Assembly: GCA_015680685.1 (NCBI GenBank)
Contig: MNCI01016492.1
Location: forward strand, 828,640-892,639
DNA length: 64,000 nt
DNA from: Gnetum montanum
Taxonomy: Eukaryota > Streptophyta > Gnetopsida > Gnetales > Gnetaceae
Reading direction: 5' to 3'
The notes below the pieces were generated by a model, which saw only the letters and a program-made list of their open reading frames with translations, ran no database searches and was not told the DNA's origin. Made by a program: the position numbers and the translations under genes. Numbering within the stretch: position 1 is the stretch's first letter; the number at the start of each line of letters is the position of its first letter. Of the stretch, positions 54,240 to 64,000 are shown piece after piece.

Positions 54240-55930
54240 TCAACGTGAAAAGATTTAGATGGTGTTCTTATGCAAGATGGAAAGGTAGTGACCTATGGTT
54301 CTAAATAGCTAAAATCTCATTAGATTATATATCAAATTCATGATCTAGGCTTGTCCCATTATCTTTATTATTAATATTTGGATAGATTACTTGTATGGTG
54401 GGTATATTGTATTTTGGATAGATCATGAGATTTTTCAATACATTATGAATAAACCATAGTTAAATATGAGATAGAGATGATGTATAGATTTGTTGATAGA
54501 TTTTGATTTTACTATGTAATATCATCCTAGCAATGGAAATAAGGTGGCAGATACACTAAGTATGATAGCTAGAAAAATATATATTATTTTACCTAATCTT
54601 AAGGATGAAATAACTTTGTAGTAGCTTTTAGATTCTTAGTGTTAGGGGTAGATCATGAATCTTTCTCTCACATACCCAACATTTTTAGTTGATAAGTCTG
54701 GCATGTTTAGGTATAATAATATGTGTCGATGGTAGTCATATAAAAGCTTCTTGATGAGGCTTATTTGAAAAACTTTCAAATGCACCCAAGTAGTGATAAC
54801 ATGTATAAAAATATCAAGAGGCAATATTGATAACCTAATATGAAAAAATATATGGATGCATATATGTCTAAGTGTTTCATGTCAATAGGTGAAGATAGAG
54901 AATTAGAGACCTAGTGGTTGTATTCATCCACACACCATTCTAGTGCCAAAATGGAAAATCATTAGTATGAATCTCATCAATGGTTTGCCTCATAATATGT
55001 ATGGGAAATATTATATTTTTATGAACATAGATATTTTAACCAAATATTTCTACTTCTTGGCTATAAAAGTAATAATCATCATAGAGAAGATTACTCTATT
55101 TTTCTTATAAGAGATTATGTTAGACAAAGATCCTAAGTTTAGTTTTAGTTTTTTATGGTCTTTTTAGAAGATTTTGAGCTTATTGCTAAATTTAGTTTAG
55201 GATATGACCATCAAAAAAATGATTAGATAGAAAGAATGAGTTAAATATTAGAGGACATGCTTCAAGCTTGTGCTTTGGACTATAGAGATAGTTGGGATAG
55301 AATTTCTTCATTGGTATAATTTTCTTATGATAATATTTATGAGTCATCCTTGAAATTAGTACTTATGAAGTGTTTTATGGTAGAGCTTGTCATAAATCTA
55401 TTACTAAGATTCTATAGAAAATAGCCAGAAGACTAGCATAGACATCATTCATGAGTCTTTAAAATAGATCAAGGTGGTCATAAATAGACTATGGGTAATG
55501 TAGGATAGGTATATAAGGTATCCTAATAATAAGAGGTAACCTTAAAATTTAGGATTAATGATCATGTTTTATTGAAGGATTTATCATTAAAATGGATCAT
55601 GAGTTTTGGTAGAAATAAAAAGTTAGATCCCTTAATTCTTTTCCAATTTTAGGGAAAATTGATGATGTTGTCTATTAGCATAATATTTCATAATAGTTAG
55701 AATTAGTTAATGATGTATTTCATGTTTCAATATTAAAAAAGTATGTTACAAATCCTAGTTACAAGATAAATATGTTACGGATCCTAGTTTTAAGGATAAT
55801 GGTCATTGTGCTACATTAAGGTCTTATGATTGTATAGTGTGATGGTTTCAAGGCTTAATGTTTGAGTACATAAGGTCAACTTGGTCAAAATCATGAGAGG
55901 GATTTATAAAGGCTTTAAGGCTAGTCAATT
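54240..55930 (+). pseudogene. Chromovirus-type Ty3/gypsy pol fragment (RNase H to integrase)
   Basis: Plus strand, unlike its neighbours. RNase H: VLMQDGKVVTYGSK, then DFDFTM and YHPSNGNKVADTLS. Integrase: LLDEAYLKNFQMHPSSDNMY, MKKYMDAYMSKCF, RPSGCIHP, PKWKIISMNLINGLPHNM, DILTKYFYFLAIK, LDKDPKFSFSF, QACALDYRDSWD, and the tail FHVSILKKYVTNPS. This text fits the Tekay/Del-type chromoviruses rather than Tat. It is full of stops; no LTR, gag or chromodomain was found. Confidence 0.7.
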
Positions 55931-55939
55931 TTGCTTCCT

Positions 55940-56520
55940 TATTCTCTTAGCTTAATTTGCATGACAACATAAGCACATCAAGTGGCACCTGTGTAACAAA
56001 ATGATAAAAATTAATAAAACCAAAAAATAATGCTAACAATAAAGTAAAATGCTATAGTGATAATGCATAGATAATATAAAATGTTGTAGCAAATTTCATA
56101 GAAGTATCCAAGTAATGTCAAAAAAATGATATAATCAATACAAGGTAATGTAGAGTCAAACATGATTAAGGATGGTTACACTTTTGTCAATTTTAGGGCT
56201 TAGTGGCTCATGGCCATAAGTTGTCAAATGGTGGTTAGGCAAGGTTAAACCCTACCATCTAATACCAATCAAAGTCTAAACAAGGGTCAACAAAGGCTAT
56301 AAAAGAGAGAATAATATAAACATGAAGTTATGTATGGGCTCTTTAAGACCAAGGAGGTTAACCATGAAAAACAAGGCTAAAAACAAGTTAACGAATCATG
56401 AAATAAGGTCAAATCAAGCAAGATGGATAATATGTAATAAGATTTGGCTAATATAGTTAAATAGAGTTAGATTTTTGCTAGTTTTAGGCATTAGTGGGCC
56501 ATGGTTTAAGGCTACAAGAC
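55940..56520. repeat. R7 spacer, copy of 13344-13900
   Basis: Same order of words as the R3 spacer (AAGTGGCACCT, ATTAATAAAA, AACCCTACCATCTAATACCAAT), with border-repeat units near 56190 (AATTTTAGGGCTTAGTGGC) and 56475 (GCTAGTTTTAGGCATTAGTGGGCC). R7 RT is not present to the left. Confidence 0.65.
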
Positions 56521-59500
56521 TGTTGGATGTTTGGAAACCAACAGGGGCTATTTCTAGGCTATTTGTATTGAAAAAGCAAAGGTGTTAATGCTTCCATGTT
56601 GGACTCCCCTATTTCATGCTAGTGAACATGGAAGGGGTGAACCCCAACATGGATGAAAAATTGAAATAAATTTCTAGGCTCATTCTAATCAATTTTCAAA
56701 TTTTGATGGCTTGCATGTTAGCACAATTAACTACGGAAGGAAATAGGTAAGTTTTATCATCATTTTTAACCCTTGGATCCTCACTTTTGAGCCTGAAAAT
56801 TCAATCCACACTATTTTCATGCTAGCTAACATGGAGCTATTGTGGAGACCACTAAAAGTATATTACATGACATCTAGAAGACCAAAATTAGGGTTCTAGG
56901 GTCTTCTTAAGGTAGTGTAGGGCTAGATTTATTAGAATTTGTCACTTTAGAGGTCATAAAAGACGAAATGGCATGCTTTGAATCTTCACCCCTTCTTTTC
57001 CACATTGGCCAGTGTGGATAGGAGGGGGCTTACTGTGTATAATCTAAATCTAGGCTAAAATAAGGTTAAAATAAGATGAATACACATCTGGAACCAAGAT
57101 CTAGTAGTTGTACATCCTCTAGTTACATTTTGGAGCCATTTTAGAGGCTTTTGAGTGTAAAAGAAAGTTGGAATAGGTTCCATCCTTTTTTCCATGCTGA
57201 GCATGGTGGCCTCAACATGGAAGAATGGGGTGCACTTGTTCTTTGGCTTTGGGATGGTCTTGAAGCACATTAACCAAGCTTATAGTCTTTTAGGACTGTA
57301 GACTATGATTTCCCAAGTTTTTGATTAATTTTGACCTTGTTTGGAGGTTGCATAAGGCTATGTAAGGTTACATCCCTCTTGATCCATGGTATGGATGTTT
57401 CTTTAGCATGGAAGATGAGATTTCATAATATTTAGAGGCCTAAAAAAGGTTAATAGGCATCAACATAAGGCTATGAAGTCTTAGGCCTTTTTGGTGTAGG
57501 TTTTTGATCTTTGGGAGAGTCCATCTATTATAAAAAATGGAAAGCCAACTCCTCTAAGATGGTTCTATGCTGCCTAGCAAGGAAGAGGACTTTCCTAGTT
57601 TTGATGAATCATAGATTTCATATCTAAGCTAGTTTTGATCATAATCAACCATGCATGTTAGCTCCTAGATTTTCTGGGATCAAGGACTAGGGTTTAAGGT
57701 CAAATTTAGGTAGTTTTTGTGTTTCTAAGTGGTTTTTTTATGTTACCACCTTTTTTCCACATTAGGGCCACCATGCTCAATGTGGACCTAGATAGGAATA
57801 TCCAAAGGGAATAGATTTTGGCTATTTGTAATTAATTTTGGAGAGTCTAAGGGATTTGGAAGGTGCAAACAGGGTCCTAGGGTGCATATAAGGCTATATG
57901 GTGTTAGTTTAAGGTGTATATGAGCCATTTATAAGTCACCCCAAAATATCCATGTTGGATCCATGCTAACTAGCATGGAAGAGGTTATCCCTATCATGGA
58001 ATAACTAAGGGTGCCTACTTTTTACCATTTTGTTAATTTTTGATCATGCATGTGTGTTTTGAGGGTTGTCGGTGTTGATGGTTGAAGCCTAGGATCAAAA
58101 TATGGTAAGTTTGAGGGTTGTAAGATTGTTTTTAGGCTTATCCCTCTTCATCCACATTGGGGCTAGGATTCCCAACATGGATGGGATCCTTCCTAGCATG
58201 GAAAACCAAATAGGAGCAATTTTAAACTATTTTTTTAACTTCCAAAAGTATAATGGCTTCTATAATTGTTGGGATACTACCATAAGTTAATTTCCATGCA
58301 CATTTCACAAGTTTTAGCTTTACCTCCTTTCATCCACATTGGGGCTAGGATTCTCAGCGTGGATAAGATCCTCCTCAACAAGAAAATTCAAAGGGTGGTT
58401 GATTTTCATTAATTTCTAGAAGTCTAGTGGCTTTGGGAAGTGTTGACAAGGTTTTGGTGGAAGTGTAAGGTAATTTGTCATTATTTGGATGTATTTGGAA
58501 CCCATCATGAACCTTCTTAGCTATATCCATGTTGTAGAATGTGGATGAGGTCTCCTCCTACATGGAACAACCAAAAATGTTAGATCTAGGCTCTTTTAAC
58601 AACAAATCAACCATGCATGTCAACCTACAAGGTTACTAGTGTCAATTGTCAAGAGTTGGCATCAAAATCCATCAATTTGGAGGCTCCTAGATGGCTCAAG
58701 TAATGAACCCATATTTTTCCATGCTAAGCATGGTGGACCTAGCATGCATGAGATGGAAATATTATATCTAGACTCTTTTGATAGTAAATCGACCATATAT
58801 GTCAACTTCTAAGGTTGTTGGTGTCGATGCTCGAGATTTGGTATCAAAATCCACTAGTTTGGAGGTTTCTAGGTGTCTCATGCAATCAACCCTTCTTTGT
58901 CAATGCTAGGAATGGTGGCCCTAGTGTGGATGTGAGGTAAATGTCAGATCTAGGATCTTTTGATAGCAAATTAACCATGCATGCTAACCTTCTAGGTTGA
59001 CAGTGTTGATGATCAATATTTGGTATTAAAATCCATGAGTTTGGAGGCTCCTAGGTGCCTCATGAAATTAACCCCCTTTTTCACACTCAACATGGTGGCC
59101 TAGCATGGATGAGAGGGAAATATCAAATCTAGGCTCTTTCCATAGCAAATTGACCATGCATGTCAGCCTCTAGGGTTGCCAGTGTTGATGGTCAACATTT
59201 GGTATTCAAATCCACTATTTTTGAGGATCCTAGGTGTCTAATGCAATTAATACCAATTTTTCCATGCTAGGCATGGTGGCCCCAATGCAAATAAGAGGGA
59301 AATATTAGATCTAGGCTCTTCTGATAGCAAATCAATCATGCATGTCAACCTCTAGGGTTGTCGGTGTCGATGGTTAAGCTTTCGTGTCAAAATCCATCAA
59401 TTTGGAGGCTACTAGGTGCCTCATAATCAACCCCTATTTTTTCACATGGGACATGGTGGGCCTAGTGTGGATAAGATGGAAGTGTTAGATCTAGGATCTT

Positions 59501-60330
59501 CTAAATGCAAATTAACCATGCATGTCAACCTTTTGGGTTTCTAGTGTTGATGGTCAATATTTGGTGTTAAAATCCACCAATTTGGAAGCTCCTAGATGCC
59601 TCATGTAATCAACACAATTTTTTTCATGATGATTATGGTGGCCCCACCATGAATGAGAGGAAACTGTTAGATCTAGGATCTTTTGATAGCAAATCAACCA
59701 TGCTTGTTAGCCTCCTGGGTTGTTGATGTTGATGGTCAAGGTTTGGTATCAAAATCCACTAGTTTGGAGGTTGCTAGATGCCTCATGAAGTTGATCTTTC
59801 TTTTTCTAGGTTGGACATGGTGGCCCCAATGTGGATGAGAGGAAAATATCAAATCTACGTACTTTTGATGGCAAATCAACCATGCATGTTACCCTCTGGG
59901 GTTGCCAATGCTAATGGTCATGAGTTGTTATCAAAATCCACTAGTTTAAGGGCTTTGAACCACCTCATGCAATCAACCCCCTTTTCCATGGTAGGCATGG
60001 TGGCCCTAGCATGGATGAGAGGGAAATTTTAGATCTAGGATCTTTAAATAGCAAATTGACCATGCATGTCAGCCTTTGGGCTTGTCGATGTTGATGGTTG
60101 AGATTTGGTGTCAAAATACACCAATTTCAAGGCTCCTAGGTGTTCATGAAATTAGCCTCTACTTTATCCATGATGGGTAGGATGACCCTAGTATAGATAA
60201 GAGGGGAAGATGTATTTTTGCCATTTTTGACTAGTTTCAAGATGTTTGAAGGTACTGGCAGGCTTTAGTAGGGTCTAGAAGTTACTAGGGTAGGTTATTA
60301 GACTATTTGTGGCATAAACTAGGTTTTATT
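56520..60330. repeat. Second satellite array, about 185-190 bp units
   Basis: From about 58600 to 60200 about nine regular units in the order ATGTTAGATCTAGGATCTTTTGA, TAGCAAATCAACCATGCATGT, CTCTAGGGTTG-CGGTGTTGATGG, TTGGTATCAAAATCCA, AGTTTGGAGGCTCCTAGGTGCC, ATGCAATCAACCCC, then a hairpin CCATGCTAGGCATGGTGGCCCTAGCATGG-type segment. Units before 58600 are more irregular and nearer to the 16600-19140 array. Both arrays share CATGCATGT, GGGTTG-CGGTGTTG and ATCAAAA in the same order. Small frames inside are not genes. Confidence 0.85.
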
Positions 60331-60904
60331 CCATAGCTCCCGAGCTTCCATGCTGGGAAGCATGTAGGGGAGGTTCACCAATTTGGAGAAGGCTATGGAC
60401 ACAAAATTGACTCATTTTAAGACAACCTTAGACTACTAGAGGCTATCAAAGAGTGTTAGGTTTGAAAAATGGCTAACTAGGTGATCAATTTTAGTAGTTT
60501 TAATGATTCCCACATCCATCCACTTTGGATCCATATTTTCAAATGTGGATGAGGCCTTCCCCAATGTATATTCATCAAATACAAATTTTTCAAGAACTTT
60601 CAACTAGATTTGGTGAGGTTTCAGGGTTGTGGGGGTGAACGGAGGGGTTTAAGACTAAGGGCCTACTTTGTAGTTGAATTGAGGCCTAATGAGCACTAGA
60701 GGGTAGGTATGGATGGGATACCCCCCTTAGGCAATGTTGGGCTAGTGTTTTCCTAGTGTTAATGCCCAAAGTGAAAAGTTTCATTAAGGTTTTACCCCTT
60801 GTTGGGGTCTAGAATTCATGTATGTTGATGGTAATTACCAAAAATGGCTAGGGGATAAAGTTCTATGGTCATGGTTGGTGCTTGGAACCCATTCCAAGGC
60901 TTAT
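60331..60904. other. Degenerate satellite edge, no gene
   Basis: Hairpin-like remnants (TTCCATGCTGGGAAGCATG near 60349) but no regular period. Confidence 0.45.
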
Positions 60905-61035
60905 TTGAATGCCATTTTTAGGCCCTGGTGGGTCATGATGTTAGTTTAGGGCCTTGTAAAACCATAATTTTGCTAGTTTTAAGCCATAGCAGGCCATAGT
61001 ATTAGTTTAAGGCCATTGAAGGTCATAGTTCATAT
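60905..61035. repeat. Minisatellite between satellite array and R7 protease
   Basis: Four units: CCATTTTTAGGCCCTGGTGGGTC, TTAGTTTAGGGCCTTGTA, GCTAGTTTTAAGCCATAGCAGG and TTAGTTTAAGGCCATTGAAGG. Same border repeat as in R4 and R5. Confidence 0.85.
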
Positions 61036-61379
61036 GTTGTTTAACAATTATGAAATTCTCTCAAAAGAGCATACAAGGATAAAATCAATATTGAAACATC
61101 ATACAATGCTATGAAAGTGAAAAAATGATCCTTAACAAGAGAGAGAACAAGATGCTTACTGGAAACTTGTTGTTTGATCTTCAACAAATCAATGACTCTC
61201 TTTTGCACAATCCTATGCTCATCATCTCTCTTGTTTAGCATGGCCACTTACATGAATTTTTGGTGATAATCTCATGTTTCATAGTTGGGATTACTCGAAT
61301 TTTTATTACTCTCATTGTTGTTGGCCTTAGTTCAAGTGTTAGAAGTTTCCTCTTAAGACTGTACCTTCAAACCTTCATC
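61036..61379. other. No gene seen
   Basis: AT-rich. It occupies the place of 36246-36380 in R5. Confidence 0.4.
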
Positions 61380-62000
61380 GATATTAACATAGTTAATTGA
61401 GGGTACTGACACATTGTCTCCATGGATCATAATCTCTTCATCCTTGTATGACAACTAAATATCTTGATGTATAGGGGCTGAGATTGCATAGAGCTTTGAT
61501 AACCATGGTCTTCCTAGGATCAAGTTAAACTTAGGTGTCTTTTCAACCACTAGGAATTTGGCGGATGTGGAAAATTGCTTATTGGCTAAGAAATCCAAAG
61601 AGATGGAGCCTCAAACTACTACTAATGATCCATTAAATGACTTGAGTTTTGAGTTAGTGATCACTTTGATATTCTTGATTAGGTCCAACTTGTCAATAAT
61701 TAAATATGGTATCACATTCATGGTTGCCCCATAATCTACATGAACATAGTGAACCTTGTATATACCAATGCATATGGTGATAAGGAGATAGCACTTCTTC
61801 ATTTAGAGAGTTAATTTTTAGTTCACTATAATGATAGTTGAGCATGGTTTGATATCCATTTTCACTAAGTGAAGCTTGCTCAATTATAGAGTGAATTGAC
61901 TCTCTATTGGTAGGCATGTCTCTATTTACAAGGATAGTAGTCATTACTTTTGATAATGTGTCCCTATGAAAATGAGAATTCATGATCAAATCATACAAGT
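61380..62000 (-). pseudogene. R7 aspartic protease region
   Basis: Frames show YDLIMNSHFHRDTLSKVMTT, NRESIHSIIEQ, CIGIYKVHYVHVDYGATMNV (active-site region with DYGA in place of D(S/T)GA), IDKLDLIKNIKVI, LKSFNGSLVVV, then KTPKFNLILGRPWLSKLYAI and SAPIHQDI. Broken by stops and frameshifts. Confidence 0.7.
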
Positions 62001-63990
62001 TTGGTGATGTGTTATTTTACTTTAGGGATCATTTTTATTATTCCATTTTTGTCAGAAAACTCTTTCCTTTTTCTTGTAATGTTTCAACCTTAGTGGTTCT
62101 ACCCTCCTTCATTCTTCTTTAGGTTTGTGGCTTGGTTTGCAATGTATCAACCTTGGGCCCCTTGTAGATGGGTGTGATTGATCTTGGTGTAGGTCTCAAT
62201 TGCCTAACTTTAGTGGACTTATTTTTTGATTTGGTGATAGGTTTTCTTCACCACCATTGTGAGGATGGTTTCTTGCTAACCTCTAAGTTGTTGGCCACTA
62301 TAGGTAAGCTTTGTTCATAAGCCATTGTGTCTTACTTATTGAAGGTGGAGGGACCTAGATAACAAATTATTTTCTAGGATTTGGAGGATTAGCAACTGAT
62401 TGATTATGTTATGATGTTGAATCCATGGAAAGGGGGACACATATGATGAAAGACTCCTTAGGGGTTGGAGGAGGTAGTACCCATATGATAAATAGCTCTC
62501 TAGGCTTTGTGCTTCAAAATTATGGTGGTACTCTAATGACAGATGGTTCCCTAGGAGGATTAGACAATTTGGCTTTTGTGAATGAGGCTACAGTGTAGGA
62601 GTTGTTGTTGGATCTTGGAGAGTTGGGCTCATTCACTACCATTTGTCTATGGTTTATCATCTTCTAGAAGTCATCCTTTAATGCTAGGAAAACATTGGTG
62701 TCATGACCATCCATTTGATGATAATGACAATACCCATCCAGCCTGAAGTACTTTGGTAGCTATTGTTGGGTCTCTAGCTGTGTCACAAAGATGATCGTAC
62801 CTCTTATGAGCTTCTTTAGGTAGTTTTTTATGTTCTATATAGTTATCTTTAAGTAACTATTCTAGAAGCTTAGATAGCTTCATAGGCAACCTAGTGTACT
62901 AATACCTATCCTTCCAGCTAAATTTAGGTCTTAGTTGATTTTGGGTGTAGGAAATGGATGGTTGAGATGAGGCGGAGGATGCATTACATTGTGGTAATTC
63001 CCTTCTTTCCCTTTGCTTTGAACCTTTTTTTAGTATGGTTATAGTTTTATGTTCTTGCTTGGTACTATCACTATTCCTCCTTGTGTGTTGGTTTTTATAG
63101 GCCATGTAGGCTGGGTTGTTGCTTGCCTTAGCTACCTCCTCAATGTTCTTGGTGTGTAAAATGGCTTGGCTTAATGATTGGGGCTCTAGACAATATAACT
63201 TTGACTTGATGAAGTTATTTACTACTTCCTAGTAGGTTGCCAAGAGATGGGTTTCAACAATAGGCTTTGGGATTTTCTTAAGTGTTGAGTTCCATCTTTG
63301 AATGAACCTTTTAACTGGTTCAAGTAACCCCTACCTCACCTTCATCAATTGGTCCAATGTGTCATCTAGCTTTAAGTTGATTCTAAAGCAATTGATAAAT
63401 TGGTTAATGAGGTCCTCAAGGAAAGAGATGGAACCCCTAGGAAAGGTATGATACCAATTCTAGAGTCTTTTCCTAGAGAGACACAGGGAATATTCTTAGT
63501 ATTGTGTGAGAACAAGGTTGCAAGAAGAGGTACTAAGACTAGAAGATTACTAGATGTGCATTGGGACCCCCTTCACCATTTTATTTGGTGAATTTTGGAA
63601 TAGGTAGGCCTATGGGCAAGGTTATTTGTGGCACCATAGAACTTACAGGATCATCATGGTAAAAAATTAGAACATTGACTATATAAGTTGTGTTAGCTTT
63701 AACTTTTTGTAGCTCTTTATTAAGGCCTAGGATAATTTCAAAAGCTTCATCCAAGCCTTGGGACATCCCCATGGGATATAGTTTTTGCATTGATGGTTAA
63801 CGAATAGTCAACTAAGATGTCTATGACCTTATGATAGGCTACAGTATCAAAGGGAGAGGTTTGGTTATGGTGGTCATAGGTGGGCTAAATGAAGCAAAAG
63901 ATGTTTGTGCTAGAGCTTTAGGCATAAAGGGGATAAATGGGGTATGAGATGCTTGTGTTATTTGGGATCCCAATGAGGATCCCATTGGTA
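62001..63990 (-). pseudogene. R7 gag and linker, N-terminus near window end
   Basis: Minus strand order: MSQGLDEAFEIILGLNKELQ, FYHDDPVSSMVPQITLPIGL, PIPKFTK, then broken capsid text (63250-63570), KNQHTRRNSDSTKQEHKTIT, and a zinc-knuckle-like YCHYHQMDGHDTNVF near 62720. Less conserved than R4 and R5 gag but in the same order. The 5' part beyond about 63800 is Pro/Ala-rich with stops. Confidence 0.65.
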
Positions 63991-64000
63991 TGTCAAAGGG

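Noticed and set aside
56520-60330. CRISPR-like regular array
   Set aside because: Units are about 190 bp, diverged throughout and with no unique spacers; it is a plant satellite.

Overview
The window looks like intergenic DNA from a land plant with a large, repeat-rich nuclear genome; a gymnosperm, fern or similar lineage is possible, but the species cannot be told from this sequence. I see no conventional host gene. Nearly everything is Ty3/gypsy retrotransposon. Most belongs to the Tat lineage, recognised by reverse transcriptase, an ordinary RNase H, a second archaeal-type RNase H, then integrase, with a proline-rich gag. All copies are decayed by stop codons and frameshifts.

Layout. (1) 1-5146, minus strand: Tat remnant R1 (partial 3' LTR, integrase, both RNases H, RT). 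It ends at the first exon of a plus-strand passenger gene. (2) 5526-8940, plus strand: Tat fragment R2 (second RNase H, integrase, 3' LTR). (3) 9000-20257, continuing at 52831-54229, minus strand: Tat element R3, with integrase, RNases H and RT, a satellite array of about 190 bp units broken by a LINE fragment, a leader, a primer binding site and a 5' LTR. (4) 20258-52830, minus strand: element R4, with LTRs of 1560 bp each and a 5-bp target duplication CCAGG, inserted in the R3 LTR. (5) 24625-42398, minus strand: element R5, LTRs of about 1.2 kb, nested inside R4. (6) 54240-55930, plus strand: fragment of a different Ty3/gypsy type, chromovirus-like. (7) 55940-64000, minus strand: R7, with spacer, a second satellite array, protease and gag.

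The most unusual content is a multi-exon passenger gene that lies antisense in R4 and R5, between protease and RT. Two copies (31125-35690 and 42883-46825) share the same eight-exon layout, and the frame carries across the two splice junctions checked in each. An isolated exon 1 sits at 5031-5146. The product would join an FCP1/NIF-type HAD phosphatase fold with degenerate catalytic motifs to a domain resembling those of plant transposon-associated proteins, then an acidic, coiled-coil tail. A TATA box precedes each of the two main copies.

The place between protease and RT behaves like a cargo slot. It is bordered by short arrays of an AGTTTAAGGCC-type repeat, and it holds either the antisense gene (R4, R5) or a hairpin-bearing satellite (R3, R7). 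Tat/Ogre elements are known to have an intron at this place, so the slot may be an enlarged version of that intron. A GCGTATACGC-type palindromic motif recurs in the LTRs, the leader, and the promoter and first intron of the passenger gene, suggesting shared regulation. Assembly gaps lie at 27599-27748 and 48811-48855, with single Ns at 30300 and 39450.
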